Shown here one piece after another: positions 35,601 to 46,700 of a stretch of DNA of 64,000 bases. The stretch's first letter is position 1; each line of letters starts with the position of its first letter. Position numbers and translations under genes: made by a program. The notes below the pieces were generated by a model. The model was not told the origin of the DNA. It searched no databases and worked only from the letters and a program-made list of their open reading frames with translations. The DNA is from Asterias amurensis (Eukaryota > Echinodermata > Asteroidea > Forcipulatida > Asteriidae). The stretch is taken from assembly GCF_032118995.1 (NCBI RefSeq), contig NC_092650.1:21328501-21392500 (forward strand), given 5' to 3'.

Positions 35601-37780
35601 GGACGCCTTCAGAAACCAAAATTGTTTATATCATTTGGCTGATTCTTGCAAATTTAAATCAGACGTGAACAAACAAACAAATAATATTTCTATGATGTAG
35701 GTCTCCTGAAGTGTTTATACGTATAAATGTAATAACTTAAATGTACCTTGACCTAGAAAAAGGGTTTTTATCAATAAAGATCATAGTCTACAAGTCATGT
35801 ATAGTACTGTGTAGACTTGATTCAAGCAGGTTTAGGACTTTAGGTTGTGCACATGATTAAAAATCCATGCAATTAGTTGCGATAACGTAACCCTCCTGCC
35901 AACTTACGTTTGTTGCAACTAGTTGTTTAGACATTTATATCAATACTGGCAACAACAACAAAAGCATCAAATGTAATACAAGCATTATACAGTCTACAGA
36001 ATTGAGACACAATCATAACTAATATGCAATTAGCTTTAAATCAAAAGGTGTGCCCTCATGTGTCAACAAGGAAGGGCAGATATCATGCTTGAGTCAAGTC
36101 TAGGCCTTGATATAACTTTTATTTATCAATGTGCTGCTGAACCTTGGTCCCATGGTGAACATCCGCTACCAATAAAGTACACAGATAAAGACAGCACCTG
36201 GGAACTTAAAGTGAAGCTTTTTGTATAGAAATCAAAACAAATGATTGCATTGTGTAATGAGGAACATTGTTCTAGCATTCATCAGATGATGAATGCATGT
36301 ACATGTACTATGTACTTATAATTATAATATGTAAACTGGTGGAAGCCAAATTTTAGTTTTTCATTTCTGTGTATTTCAATGTTTTTTAAAATGACTGCTT
36401 TTGTAACTGCTCGACTTTTGAAAAGAAAAAGGACTAAGCAATAATATTATTATTTTAAAGGTATAGGCCTAAGGGTTACGTATTGATTAAGGACACAATT
36501 AAGTATCAAGACCGTGTACGGGTCTCGATCCCACATGCTGATGAGAAATAATAAAAATAATAATAATATTAACCGTGTTTATAACACGCCTTTTACCAAA
36601 GAACACAAAGCGCCAGGTATTATTACTGCAAGGAGTGGGATGAAGTTTGAGAACAAGACCTAATCCTTAGCACCATGTAATCGTTTACATGGTTTACAAG
36701 GTGCTGTGGCGCAATATGCTGCCAATCCAGCAATGAACACTGGGCGAACCCCTTCTCTTTACGATAAGTGCACTGGGTTCTTTTACATGCATTTACACAA
36801 CACATGGGACCAATGGCTTTGCGTCCCATCCAAAGGACGAAGCAATGCCAATGGTTAACAGACAATACTCCTAGAACTATTTCGGTTTCGTCCGGCTATC
36901 GTCTCCCACAACGGGAGTCGATAGCCGGACGAAACCGAAATAGTTCTTTGTCCGGCTATCGTCTCCTTTAACGGGAGACGATAGCGGGAGATGATAGCCG
37001 GACTAAACCGAAATAGTTCTAGGAGTGAACAGACAAGTGTCATGGCAGGCGATTCGTACCCACACTCTGCTGATCAGAAACACCAGAGTTTGAATTCAGT
37101 GCTCTTAAACTTAACCGCTCGGCCACGATGCTTTCACAGGCCAGCTTGGTTTCGGTGCTTTTAACAACTCGGCCATGACATTTTATGTCTAGATTATCTT
37201 CACATTTACCGTGCATGTAATACTTAGCCCCACTTGGCCACACAAGTGTGTTTTCTGTTTCTTGAATCTTGATTGAAGGTTAGTGTTACTAATAATACTA
37301 TACTATATATTGTTTAAACTTGTATTAGTTAGGACTTCAGATGGTCACTAGCCACTGCAGCCATGGCAGGGGAGGAGTTCAATCTGGGCTAGGTTTCCAA
37401 TACAATGTAATGTTAGTATTGTATTCCATTAATTAAAATTACAAAACAAATATCCCAAATATTCAGAAATGGGGGGGGGGGTAGATTCTTGCCCCTCAAC
37501 TCAACATTAATCGAAGGAAAAGGAAAGACTACAGCAGACATTTGATATAAAATAAGACGTTTGATAAAAATCAAACACTTTCGATCTTGGCTGTGCTCCG
37601 TGGTCATAATGGGTTACGTACGTTCTGCGTCCTTCGCAATTCAGCTCTTAGCTGCGAGTATTAAGGACGATTAGCCCCCCAAATTATTAAATTATATATA
37701 TTCGAACAAGAAATTATATAAATTAAAACGAAGGATACATACATTGATCTTCCAAGCCCATTTGTACTGGTGGTGGCCAT
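23649..37780 (-). CDS. PNP: Purine nucleoside phosphorylase, six coding exons, complete
   Basis: Cleaves purine nucleosides with phosphate to give the base and ribose-1-phosphate, in cytosolic purine salvage. Exons on the minus strand: 37780-37743, 29531-29362, 28177-28074, 27015-26840, 26322-26135 and 23854-23649 (TAG). All junctions are GT-AG and all phases agree, giving 293 residues (human 289). Start: ATG at 37780 giving [12 protein letters not shown], then YSYSDLQGF. Motifs: phosphate-binding GSGLG (41-45), [54 protein letters not shown] (the base-binding Glu), [17 protein letters not shown] (Asn) and NHGEV (His). All expected active-site positions appear present, so it should be active. 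Intron 1 is about 8.2 kb. It is head to head with CLPTM1L. Confidence 0.95.
23925..24285. repeat. Family D foldback element, copy 2
   Basis: TTAAGGAACACGTTGCCTTG at the left, GGCAACTTGTTCCTTTAA at the right, and a central hairpin around GGTCGGCCATGGGAGTCAAA. More diverged than copy 1. It is in PNP intron 5. Confidence 0.8.
24297..24650. repeat. Family D foldback element, copy 3
   Basis: Starts GAAGGAATACATTTCCTTGG and ends GATCAACTGTTCCTTTGA, with AAAATTGCACGGTTCTCCTT and AAGAAGAACCGTGCAATGTC facing each other. It lies 11 bp after copy 2, same design but more diverged. Confidence 0.7.
25085..25400 (-). mobile_element. LINE (non-LTR retrotransposon) tail fragment, post-RT region
   Basis: The minus strand reads [20 protein letters not shown] then [20 protein letters not shown], matching the conserved stretch after the reverse transcriptase of CR1/L2-like LINEs (GGN...DRxRLxRIVRxASKIIG...LPSL). 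A further piece (about 25085-25150) resembles the RLxxSFIPxxI tail. No RT core is present and the frame breaks up, so it is a dead 3' fragment. It is in PNP intron 5. Confidence 0.7.
25785..26105. repeat. Repeat shared with 40.34-40.62 kb (TTGGTTCTCGACCAATCAAA)
   Basis: ACCGCATGTACCATGGCT and TTGGTTCTCGACCAATCAAA with CTTCACAA recur in the opposite orientation near 40.39-40.60 kb. There is a local hairpin GGTACCATGTATGGTACC. The end sequences (CAATTGTTGCATGCTGTGAT) also resemble the other copy. Confidence 0.5.
27291..27562. repeat. Foldback with internal AACTGGTTTAACT minisatellite
   Basis: TCACAATTCCAGTTGAACC at the left and GGTTCAACTGGAATTTTGA at the right are inverted. Between them AACCAACTGGTTT and GTTCAACTAGGTT words repeat in both orientations. 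It ends exactly where the LINE tail at 27563 begins. PNP intron 3. Confidence 0.6.
27563..27978 (+). mobile_element. LINE-like C-terminal ORF fragment
   Basis: An open frame of about 136 codons reads [20 protein letters not shown], then a PTILWEP word and a charged tail. The RRxxFxGHCxR...LxLWEP pattern is typical of the end of non-LTR retrotransposon ORF2 proteins after the reverse transcriptase. No RT domain is present here. It is antisense to PNP inside intron 3. Fragment only. Confidence 0.6.
27985..28073. repeat. Foldback remnant abutting the PNP exon 3 donor
   Basis: TGCGAATTGGATGTGAATTTGA and CACAACCCTCCTTTC match the inner part of the element at 4374-4545 (GCGAATTTTGACGTGAAATT, CGCAACCCTCCTTTCGC). 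The match runs into the splice donor at 28068-28073. Confidence 0.5.
28480..28525 (-). repeat. tRNA-like 5' half (A-box) fragment
   Basis: The minus strand reads ATAGCTCAGTTGGTAGAGCG followed by CTGGCTCGTTAATCCG, a good tRNA D-arm and anticodon arm. The T-arm (B-box) is missing, so it is a SINE or tRNA-pseudogene piece rather than a tRNA gene. Confidence 0.55.
28655..29163. repeat. Composite element H, copy 1: palindrome plus TTATAACACCCC-ended body
   Basis: 28663-28764 is a long palindrome (ACTATGACTCCCGAGGTGAT ... TCACCGAGGGAGTCATAGTT). It is followed by a body from TTATAACACCCC (28796) to GGGGTGTTATAA (29163). Inside, the hairpin CGTGTGCTAGTC(T)TCGGACTAGCGCACGG occurs twice in a row. A second copy is at 50026-50419. 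PNP intron 2. Confidence 0.7.
29163..29270 (+). repeat. tRNA-derived SINE
   Basis: TATAGCTCAGTTAAAAGAGCG resembles an A-box region and GGTCGTTTGAGTCCCACTC resembles a B-box region, 40-50 bases apart, followed by a short TTCTTTGTTCAACCCC tail seen also near 21960. The acceptor stem is poor, so it is not a functional tRNA. PNP intron 2. Confidence 0.65.
29739..29866. repeat. Family E element, copy 4
   Basis: AGGATTAATCCTAAGTTAAG near 29816 and ACCTGTCCTAACTTTTGTCC near 29755 match the other family E copies. Confidence 0.5.
30304..30790. repeat. Element with CTATGGTTGCCCTGAAAGGACA inverted ends
   Basis: The left end word TGGTTGCCCTGAAAGGACA is mirrored by GTCCCTTCAGGGCCACCATA at the right. The interior is AT-rich with GCAATGTTGCGAAACAAATC. 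A solo end-type fragment lies at 6860-6935. PNP intron 1. Confidence 0.6.
30817..31193 (+). repeat. Family B element copy
   Basis: TTAAAGACGGTTGACACTAT to CACTGCTTTAA, with the shared core GTGAAAATTTCAGCTCAATC and GAGGGAGCCGTTTCTCACAA. PNP intron 1. Confidence 0.8.
31594..32288. repeat. Direct duplication of about 145 bp flanking a family B element
   Basis: Both arms read TACTTCTTGTTCTTT(C/T)ATAG, GTCTACTATCAAATATAAAA, TAGACAGTTGTAAAA and GTCTAGACAGAGCCAATTTG with very few differences, so the duplication is recent compared with most repeats here. A family A piece (32301-32372) follows the right arm. Confidence 0.8.
31762..32136 (+). repeat. Family B element copy between two direct 145-bp repeats
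   Basis: TTAAAGACAGTGGACACTAA to GTGTCCACTGCCTTTAA. Sequence at 31594-31743 (TACTTCTTGTTCTTTCATAG onward) is repeated nearly exactly at 32139-32288 on the other side of the element. Confidence 0.85.
32301..32372 (+). repeat. Family A fragment (left end only)
   Basis: TTAAAGCCATTGGACACTCT and AGTATTGTCCAAAGGCCCAC match the family A left end, then the similarity stops. Confidence 0.7.
32373..34119. other. PNP intron 1, ordinary AT-rich DNA
   Basis: Microsatellite-like TATATA near 32941-32980, no exon-like frames with splice sites. A fragment near 33243 resembles the end of the 4724-4945 element. Confidence 0.45.
34120..34262. repeat. Foldback around GGCAGGGTCGTTCCC
   Basis: ACGGCCGTTTAAAGCCGGCA with GGGTCGTTCC face GGCAACGACCCTGCAAGGTT with TTAAACAGACGTTTAAGA as imperfect inverted arms. 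Non-coding. Confidence 0.5.
34411..35295. repeat. Short tandem repeat (GCGCTTAGAAATAGATTATG) split by the solo LTR
   Basis: One unit lies left of the LTR (34415-34434). Three units lie to the right (35229-35291), the last two diverging. Unit length is about 22 bp. Confidence 0.6.
34439..35226 (+). mobile_element. Solo LTR of an LTR retrotransposon (old fossil)
   Basis: 788 bp starting TGTAGTAGGGG and ending GGGTTACA, i.e. TG...CA with TGTA/TACA inverted tips. It is flanked by a 4-bp direct repeat CGTG (34435-34438 and 35227-35230). Removing the insert restores a tandem of GCGCTTAGAAATAGATTATG units, so the target site is clear. It holds an AATAAA signal near 35030. No internal region or second LTR. 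The family cannot be named from the LTR alone; 4-5 bp target repeats are common in Ty3/gypsy-type elements. Confidence 0.65.
35494..35623. repeat. Foldback TTTTGGTTTCTGAAGGC
   Basis: 17-bp perfect arms at about 35497-35513 and 35605-35621. The open frame antisense to this (35366-35575) looks fortuitous. Confidence 0.5.
36700..36860. repeat. Dispersed repeat of the CTGGGTTCTTTTACATGC type
   Basis: TGCACTGGGTTCTTTTACAT, then ACACATGGGACCAATGGCTT and CGTCCCATCCAAAGGACGAA. I recall similar sequence as a common dispersed repeat in invertebrate genomes; no family name is claimed. Confidence 0.4.
36867..37026. repeat. Nested palindrome with ACTCCTAGAACTATTTCGG ends
   Basis: Outer arms ACTCCTAGAACTATTTCGGT are mirrored exactly at the right end. 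Inside, TCCGGCTATCGTCTCCC(A/T) blocks appear three times in alternating orientation, so several hairpins can form. Very low divergence between arms. Confidence 0.75.
37030..37135 (-). repeat. tRNA-derived SINE head
   Basis: The minus strand reads CGTGGCCGAGCGGTTAAG near the 3' side and GGGTACGAATCGCC near the 5' side, spaced like the A and B boxes of a leucine/serine-type tRNA. It is diverged. Confidence 0.5.
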
Positions 37781-40767
37781 GTTCAATGATGAACTTTCTG
37801 TCTACTCCCCAATCAAATAGCAGCAACACGATGTTGTTGTTGAAGAGTTTTTCTGTCTCTTTTCTTATACCTCTTGACGATTCCTTGCACGCCACGTTTA
37901 CACAGTTCTCAATTCACAAGAATAATTATATCAGCAAATAAATAACTTATATTTTTTCGTTAATATAATACGTGTAAAACTGCTGACGAATGGAACTGCA
38001 AGTCAAGGTGAAATACTGGATATTTTATTGATCTGAATGGATGAAGTGTTGCAAATTTGCTGCTACGTTGCTCTATGCTGCGACGTTGTGTTGTATTTAC
38101 TGTTTTGTCAACAAGAGTAGCCTCGTGTTCTCACTCTGATCAGTTATTCAACAACCGCAATGATGAATGCACGGGCCATTTTCTTGCATCGTTTGCGCGC
38201 GGTCGGTATGTGCGGTCAATCTGTTTATGAATGAGTTGATGACGTAGGGACACACCCCCAGTTTCCTTGTTAAGGCCAAGTAAAAACAAATACTAGTTAA
38301 TCGTCTGGGTTTTTCCAAAAAGGGGAAGATAGTGCCTTTTTATTGTTTATTTTTTATTAATTTCAAAGGTGACCGCCAAGCATTATATATGAAGTCTTCA
38401 CTATACGTTATTGTTAATTACATTTTCAACCAGAAATACACAGACAATTTTTTACAAAAAAAAAAGGAAAATGAATAATTAAAAGAAAAAGATGCAGGAC
38501 TTAAAAAAAGGATGAGGGAGTGGAGGATTAACTCTCTTTTTTTTTTTTTTTTTTGCCTAATCACTGGTGGTTCTATGACAAACTCGACCAGCAACACGCC
38601 CACAAACAGTCGTACTTAATTACTTCCTCCACGATCAATTGTCGCAGTAAATGGATGGTCAAGATGACCATAAAATTATTTGATACATTTGCTGCTATGT
38701 ATTCCTCATTCATATTCATAATCTTTGTCAAGGTGGCCGTGGGGGGGGGGCTACCCTCATGATTTGACATCCGATACAGAGGGCGCTATTTTCAAAATAA
38801 CTGAGTCTACTTCCGGTTGACATGATATTGAACCCGGTTCGCCGGTGTTTCGGCAATCGATCCAGGTAAACAAAACAGATTGAATTTTTTAACCATGTAA
38901 AGCAGGAAGTTTGTCATTGATTCTGACTGTGAGTTAGTTGCAATAGTTCACAGAAAAGGTCAGTCAAATTAATTGCGTATAATAATTAATTAAATTATGA
39001 AAAATAAAAGCGCAAATACTAGAAATAATACTTTTTTTATAGTATCCTGGTCTGGTGTCATGTGTTTTCAGTAGGATAACAGGAAAATTGTTCACAATCA
39101 AAAACTGAATGGGTCTATCCAATATTTTAACAATAACACTTACACTTCATGGTGTGTTGAAATTTTTAAAGTTTTGGTTTTACGTTGCGAGAGACAGTCA
39201 AAGTCCGCCATTAACAGTGCTTATGCATGCACGACATTGGAGCAACGTCATATGTTTTCACACCTTTCATTGGTTGGTCTTTTATTGAATATTCAGAAGC
39301 TAGTAAAAGTAGTATGGCGTGCAAATCAGATAAAAAATATTGTTCAATTACTACTTAACAAATTTATTTCATTTTTGTCCTAAGGCATTATGACTACTAT
39401 ATTAGAATCCAGAGATATCATAAGGCATGAAAGTAAAACACCCCCATCCCCTTGCTTGAAGCACACACACTTCATAACATTTCAGACCAGTAATTTTTGG
39501 TTTCAGGAGATAAGAAACCAATCTATGATATTTTCTCTTTAAAGTAGACTTATGTATTTATTACGCTTATCGGAATTTATTACAGTATGCAGTAAATCAA
39601 TAAAAAAAAATTGTTAGTCATTTTCACTTAAAACATTTTAATATTTTCCCCACATTTGCACACCATAGAATCCCATATAGTAACCACCTCGCCTGATCCA
39701 TCTAGTGACTAAAGCAGAATGAAACTCAATCTAGCAGATAGTAACTTTGTTTTGAACTTTCGAGGTTGGATGATGTTTCTTTGACTCATTTTAATGTTGG
39801 CATAATAATGCACTAGTGATTAGTACCAAAAATCAATCATTTTATAAATGTTTGAGCATAACCAACGACAGGAATCTTTATTCTCAGCATGATTAAGCCT
39901 GATGAAAATACAGACCATGAGTAAACTGCATAGCTTCTGTCACCGGTGCAGCTTGCACAATCTAGCGGTAAACGGGAATCAAAGTTGGGGACCGAAAACA
40001 TATGAGGGTCGATAACGTATGACGCTACGATAGTAGAGGATGTCGTGTTCCTGATCTGATCGCCCACTTTTTGTACCTATCTATACCTTACGGTACGACT
40101 ATACCAGAGGGGAAAAGTTTCCGTATGGCGCCACCACTTTTTCCCTCATTTTTACAACAAGAAATAAAGGGATATCTCATTGTGAGATAGATTAGATATT
40201 AATTATTATTTCATTCACTAAAAAAATAAACCATCCATTCATTGATTAAATCTATAGAAATGATCATTTTGATGAAGGAAATGCACCTTCTTCGTTTTAT
40301 TAAAACAAAGTGACATTTCCCAGCCCTGATCATGATGAAACTGTAGAAGCTTCAAATCTTATTGGATATTGTTATACCTCGGTAACAAATTGTGAAGTTT
40401 GATTGGTCGAAAACCAATCACGTGCCGCTCAACAAATACGCATGTACCATGGCTGCACAGCAAGGCGGGTAACATGAGGGAAGTTAACTGATGTACATCA
40501 CTTGATCGTTCCCACAATTGCACGCTGTGTTTTAGGGTCCATGGGTTTTGTGAAGTTTGATTGGTCGAGAACCGGGTGTACAAAACGCCATGGACCCCGT
40601 CGCAACGTGCACCAATTGTATAAAGTTCACACCGAAAGTCAATGACTTGAATGTCCCAAACATTTAAAATATTTTAGATTTTTAAAAGAGTGAAAATGTT
40701 TCTTTCAAAATTCTATACAGCTTAGGCGAAACAACCTCTTCAGGTTGAAACCGGATATTCTTTCATC
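37781..40767. other. Divergent promoter region between PNP and CLPTM1L
   Basis: Shared upstream region of two head-to-head genes. It holds T/A runs (38453, 38530), no full mobile element, and a possible untranslated CLPTM1L exon ending at a GTAAAC donor at 38865. ACTTCCGGTT (38809-38818) fits an ETS-type promoter motif. The right part (40340-40620) carries the repeat shared with 25.8-26.1 kb. Confidence 0.4.
38800..38865 (+). promoter_or_regulatory. Possible core promoter and noncoding first exon of CLPTM1L
   Basis: ACTTCCGGTTGACATG is followed by CG-richer sequence ending CAATCGATCCAG and GTAAAC. A good acceptor (TTCTATACAG) sits at 40720, 47 nt before the CLPTM1L ATG. A spliced 5' UTR is therefore plausible. 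Inference only. Confidence 0.25.
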
Positions 40768-43700
40768 ATGCCTTCCGTCGGAACTGTTGTTAACTACGTC
40801 GTGATTGGTCTATTCATTGCATACCTCATCCACGTCTCCATGGTGATGTTCCAGTTGTTCAACCCTGAGGAATGCGCACCAGCAGGCTCGGCATCCAAAT
40901 GTATATCCCCGTACATTAGTAGAAAACCAAAACTTCAGGTGAAGCAAGTTTTTTTATCTTCGCTTCGGCCCCACTGGTCCCATCCAAGACCGTTCAGATA
41001 GGCTAATGAGTTTGTACAAATTATAACTTGTTTTTACCCAAAACGAGATCTGTGGGAAAAAAAAACCACAGGTAAATCACTTGGATGGGATTCGAACCCT
41101 GCCTCTTGCCACCAGGCTAGCTCCGTGGTCTAGAGATCTGCTCTTTCTAGTATTTGGCTGTGTTTTTTTGAAATTCATTTAATAAGATCTGCTCTAGCAG
41201 TGCAAAGGTCAAGGGTTTGAATTCTACCTGAGTGTTTTTTTTTCACAGAAGTCAGAAAAGGAGAGCACATTATTATTGATAGTAAAAGATGACCGGGAGA
41301 AATAGCCCATTCCAGTAGCGCCTTTGGTGAGGTGTTGCAACCGGGCAAAGTTTGTTTCAATTTGGCAAACCATTTTAAAATGAGTACCAATTTGTTAACC
41401 ACTCTTAAAACTGCCGCCAAATTGAGAACACACCACCCCTGAACAACTAACTGAATGCCCCCTTAATGGATGACAGGTTGAATCAGCATTCCCCCCCCCC
41501 ACCCCCATTCTCCAAAAACCGAGGGCAAATTGACTCCACTCCTCGACTATTTAAGTCCATCTTCTCATTTCCTCTGAGATTTTTATATGATCACCTAAGT
41601 CTGTAACGAGAAAACACTTTGTTTTCTTTCAGCTGAGCATCTACACATCGGTAAAGATAAAGAGTGAACTCCTAGAGAAAGATCTGAAACTTGTCACGAA
41701 ATATGACAATTTCACCATCGAGGAGACTTTTGTTAGGTATGTAATTACTGTGGTCGGTAGGATTTGAAACTTTGCATGGTGGAAATACGATATAGAAAGG
41801 TTTGCGGTAACATCATGTAATGACTATAATCTCTAATGAATTGGGCTGGTTCTTTTACTGTTGGTTTCAACTCGACGTTTCGATCAGTATGCTCTGATCG
41901 TCTTCTGGAGAGAAAAAAAATATAATAATAATAGAAGAAGAAGATCAGAGCATACTGATCGAAACGTCGATGTGAAAACCAACGTTTTTTTTCAGAACCC
42001 ACCCCAACTCATTAGAGAACGTCATTACATGGTGTTACCACAAACCTTTCTATATACTGTGGTCGGGTTGGTGTAGTTGTATCTTACCTCGCCTTCCACT
42101 ACTAGGACTGAATAGGACACAACATGGATTGCCAGGACACTACATGGATTGGGTTTTTAGTCCCTACCTGACTGCGGGGGTTTTCCCTGGAATAATTCCC
42201 TGGGTTTTCTGCCACATTGTAAAACTGAAACTTCCTTCCTTGTCTTATCTCCATTGGTGTCTTGGCTATAGTACAGTAAAATTAAAGTCACTTTTCTTTC
42301 TGAGATTCAGTGAGGGTACCGTTTGAGTTTATGGTGTCATAGTGGCCTGTAAGTATTCTGCAGAAAATAATGCTTACAATTTTATTTGCTAAGCAAGCTA
42401 AGCAAATAAGCAGGGCAGCAGTCATAAGCAACATCACAATGAATTCTGCCTGGTAACTTTTCTCTACTAAGCAAGATTTCTCTATGCTTAGCTAGCAAAT
42501 TTCAGGGTCTTATATTTTATAACTTAATAAATAAATTTTGGTCTTGGAAAGGAATTGTAAAAATCTAATTTCGTTTTGATTTTTTTTAGGTCTGTGAATG
42601 TATCTCTACCAAAGAAAACCAGGAACAATGGAACCTTGTTTGTGCATGTCATTGTCCATCCACACGGAGAGTCGGCATTGCATAACCGTCTCGCCTCCTA
42701 CCAGCGTGCACCGCTCACGAAATATGCCGTGCCTAGATCCGAGGAGTTTAACCTGCTCAGTGAAGGCAACAAAGTGAGTTATTTACCTAATACCAGGAAC
42801 ATGAAGTTCATATTCAAATAAAAGGGACAAGAATGTTTTAGTTTTGCAGAAGCTGAATTCCATTGGAAATGCCTTAAGTCAAAAAGATATTTCCATAGAG
42901 CCATATAAAGTTATATAGCTCTATGGATATTTCATAGGGGTACCTAGGTCGAGACCTGGGCCTTATTTTGCAGAGCTGCTAAGCACAAAAGTTTGCTTAG
43001 CGTGAAATTGTTGCCTTGATCTTCAGGATAAGCAAACAATAGTCGAACACCAATAAGCGATATGCAAGAAATGGAAATTTGGTTGGTAATCCTGTATTTT
43101 TCAAGGAAGAAATTTCATGCTTAGCAAATTTTTGTGCCTAGCAGCTCTATGAAATTGGGCCCAGGAGGCTGTGCCCTGCTGCCTCTCTGGAATTCTAAGC
43201 ATGTAAATCTAATTCTAATCTTGTTTTGAATGTTTGTCTTTTCACACTAACCGTCGATATTTAAATTTAAAAAACGCCCCCCCCCCCTCATCTAATTTTC
43301 CTCAAGGTAAAGCTCTGTCAATAACTGAAAAACTTTGTTTAAACAAAACAAAACTTTCTGATCATACAATTCACGTTCCATTCCTGCGCTGTGCTAAGTC
43401 ATAAAGTAAAAAGTGACAATTTTTATGTGTCCACCAACTTCCCTTCCGTGCTGACATGGAAAACATAAAAATACTTGAATGAAAATAATACATAATTTTT
43501 GTTTCTATTATAAATCTCAGTTGTTGTTTATTTTCTAGGACAATATGTCAACAAGTGAAGTTCCAGTGACCCATTGGAGACCCAAGTTGGTCTTCAGCGT
43601 CCTTCAAGATCCTATATCCATGACACGGAATGCTGTGCCTCAGGAAATCCTGCAGTACATCAGGTAATTCTGCAGTCCTATGTTAAAAATTTGAATCAGT

Positions 43701-46700
43701 TCAGATTGAGTCGGGTCAGGTTTGGTGAGGTCAAGTTGACCCAGGTCAGGAAGGTCAGGTTTAGTAAGGTCAAATTGAATCGAGTCAGGCAGGACAGGAC
43801 AGGACACCTTGATTGCAAATTTGAATTTGAACAGAAAACCATACAGAATAAACAGTGGACACTATTGATAATTGTCAAAGACCAGTCTTCTCACTTGGTG
43901 TATCTCCACATATGCATAAAATAACAAGCCTGTGAAAATTTGAGCTCAATTGGTCCTGAAGTTGCGAGATATGAATGAAATAAAAGACACCCTTGTCACA
44001 CGATGTTGTGTGCTTTCAGATGCTTGATTATGAGACTTCAAATTCCAAACTTGAGGTCACAAAATCATATTCGTGGAAAATTACTTGTTTCTCAAAACTA
44101 CATCACTTCAGAGGGAGCCGTTTCTCACAATATTTTATACTATCAACCTCTCCCCATTACTCGTTACCAAGTAAGGTTTTATGCTGATAATTATTTTGAG
44201 TAATTACCAATAGTGTCCACTGCCTTTAAAACATACTTAGTTCGAAATACAGCAGCTTTCGATAAATAAAGCATTTTTAGAATCGGTTAACTTTTACACC
44301 ATGTGGTTATGGGACAATATGTTAGTTTCTATTTCCCCAAATTTGAATCTGACACTTCTAAAAAACACTGAGGTAACCACATTCTGTTAACACGGATCAC
44401 AAAACACTCAGGACTTTTGGCTTATAACTTCCCCAGAACAGAACACATTCTGATGAAATTACAACTTGAAACCAATGCACTGGACTGCCCAGCCTTAACA
44501 CTTGATCAAAAGTTTGTGTGAAATGTTGGCACACTGTCCTCCAACTGCAAAAGGCACTGGACACTATTGGTAATTGTCAAAGACCAGTCTTCTCACTTGG
44601 TGTATCTCAACATATGCATAAAGTATCAAACCTGTGAAAATTTGAGCTCGATTGGTCGCCAAAGTTGCGAGATAACTATGCAAGAAAAAAACACCCTTGT
44701 CACACGAAGTTGTGTACTTTCAGATGCTTGATTTCGAGACCTCAAGTTCTAAACTTGAGGTCTCGAAATCAAAGTCGGTGAAAGTTTCTTTTTCCCAGTT
44801 GTTTCCCACAATGTTTTATACTATCAACCTCTCCCCATCACTCGGTAACCAAGTAAGGTTTTGTGCTAATAATAATTCTGAGTAATTAGCAATAGTGTCC
44901 ACTGCTAAAATCAAAACTTTACACTAAGTAAACTTTCAAAATTCACCATTTTTGTGTTCAAGCAGTAGAACAAAGTTTACCATGTGATATTTTTTCAACT
45001 TATGATTTTTTGTTTTTCAGAGTGACTAAGAAGGGTGAATACTTACCCGTATTATTTATCAACAATCTAGTTCACAAGAACAGGGAATTACTTGTGAGTA
45101 TACCTTCTTGCTGTAACACTCTAAAACATGACTTATCCTTGCAATTTTTTTTCACAAATAAACACCATCCAAAGCTGCTGACAGTGGGGGATGAAAAACG
45201 CAGACCCCAACACAAACCACACTCCTATCCCAGAGACTGAAAACAAATTTTATAAAAAAACACAGGAAATTGTAAAAAGAAAAAAACAAGAGAAAAAAGT
45301 CCCTGTTACTTTTAGTCTTTCTTCCTTGAGCACCTTGCAATAAAATAATGTTTAAATGTTGTAATAATGGAAAGCACTTTTATGAGTATAGACCGTATTG
45401 AATAACCCCATTGCTGCTATAAAAGTCGCCATCTTGTAGGTCAAACCGTATGTGCGTCTAAATGTGTACAACAAAGAAACACGATGTACAAAGAAACACG
45501 CAGCACACAGCATTCCCGGTTTGATTTATATGGCACAAGCACGCACACCCACACGCACACGCTCGCAGACGACATCTTGTAGGGCAGATATTTGAATGGT
45601 GACGTCATATCCAATACGGTCTATACAGTGCTTATCAAACGCCACAGTGTATGTTAAATTCAACATTGTAATTGCTGCACCTATTAAATTTACTCGTTTC
45701 GCAAATACAATGGTAGTTACCAAGAGAAGAAATAAACAAAGGTTTGTTCACATGAGAATATAATTTTCTGGTTTCTCCATCGGTTCTTGATATTTTTTAA
45801 AGCGTCTTTTTTTTTCACAGTTTTTCACTTGGTCTGTGTATCACTGAAGGTTTCTAACAGAGAACATGATTTAAGAAATGTTTTTTCTTCTCCCTGCTTT
45901 CTTTTGAAGCAAATTAATGATACTGTCAAGGAGATGCCTCTCCGTCTGACGTACAGCCCAATATCCATCGGATGGTTGAGACTTTATTCCACTCTGGAAC
46001 TATCCATGAAGATGCTTCGTGATCTCGGTAAGGAACTAACTCCACAATTCTTGAATGTATTTCTGTTTTAGTTTTCAATTTAGAAAAAGATTGAGAATCA
46101 GAATTATTCAAACAACCTTGCCGGTTCAAAACTAAGTGTCTGCTGTAGCCCTTTCATACACCAATTATTTTTGTGATAAATTGATCATATGGACACAATA
46201 GTTTTGTACTCTCTTGGCAGCCCCCCCCCCCCCCATAAAAATAAAGGGTCACAATAGCACCATCAGGAGTCCTCCCTCCCATTGTGATTCTGAAAACTGT
46301 GTGGTAGTGTGATCTTAATTTTACAACTATTTTATTGATTGGATTTAAAACCATTCGCTAGTGACCGGTTTTCCCTTGAAAGAGTTATATAGCTGTGGAA
46401 CAGGATTAAGACAGGTATAAGCCTGTGACGTCCAAACTACTGTTTGGACGGCCAACTATAGTTGGGACGGCCCAGCTATAGTTCAGATGTTACTGATTGA
46501 TTACACTATCTGGCAATTCAAGCAATTTGTAATTGGGCCGTTTCGTCCAGTAATGCTCATATTGGGACTGGTCCCAACTATATAGTTGGTATGATTCTAA
46601 AGTTGGGACAGAGCAAGCCTTTAGAAACAGGAGTGATTGGAAGGTGTGGAATGAACAGATGCATAAATACAAAATATTAAGTTCACCTGTCTCAAACCAA

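Noticed and set aside
37692-37895. 67-codon minus-strand frame as the PNP start
   Set aside because: Wrong frame for joining to exon 2; the overlapping short frame starting at 37780 joins in phase and gives the expected N-terminus.
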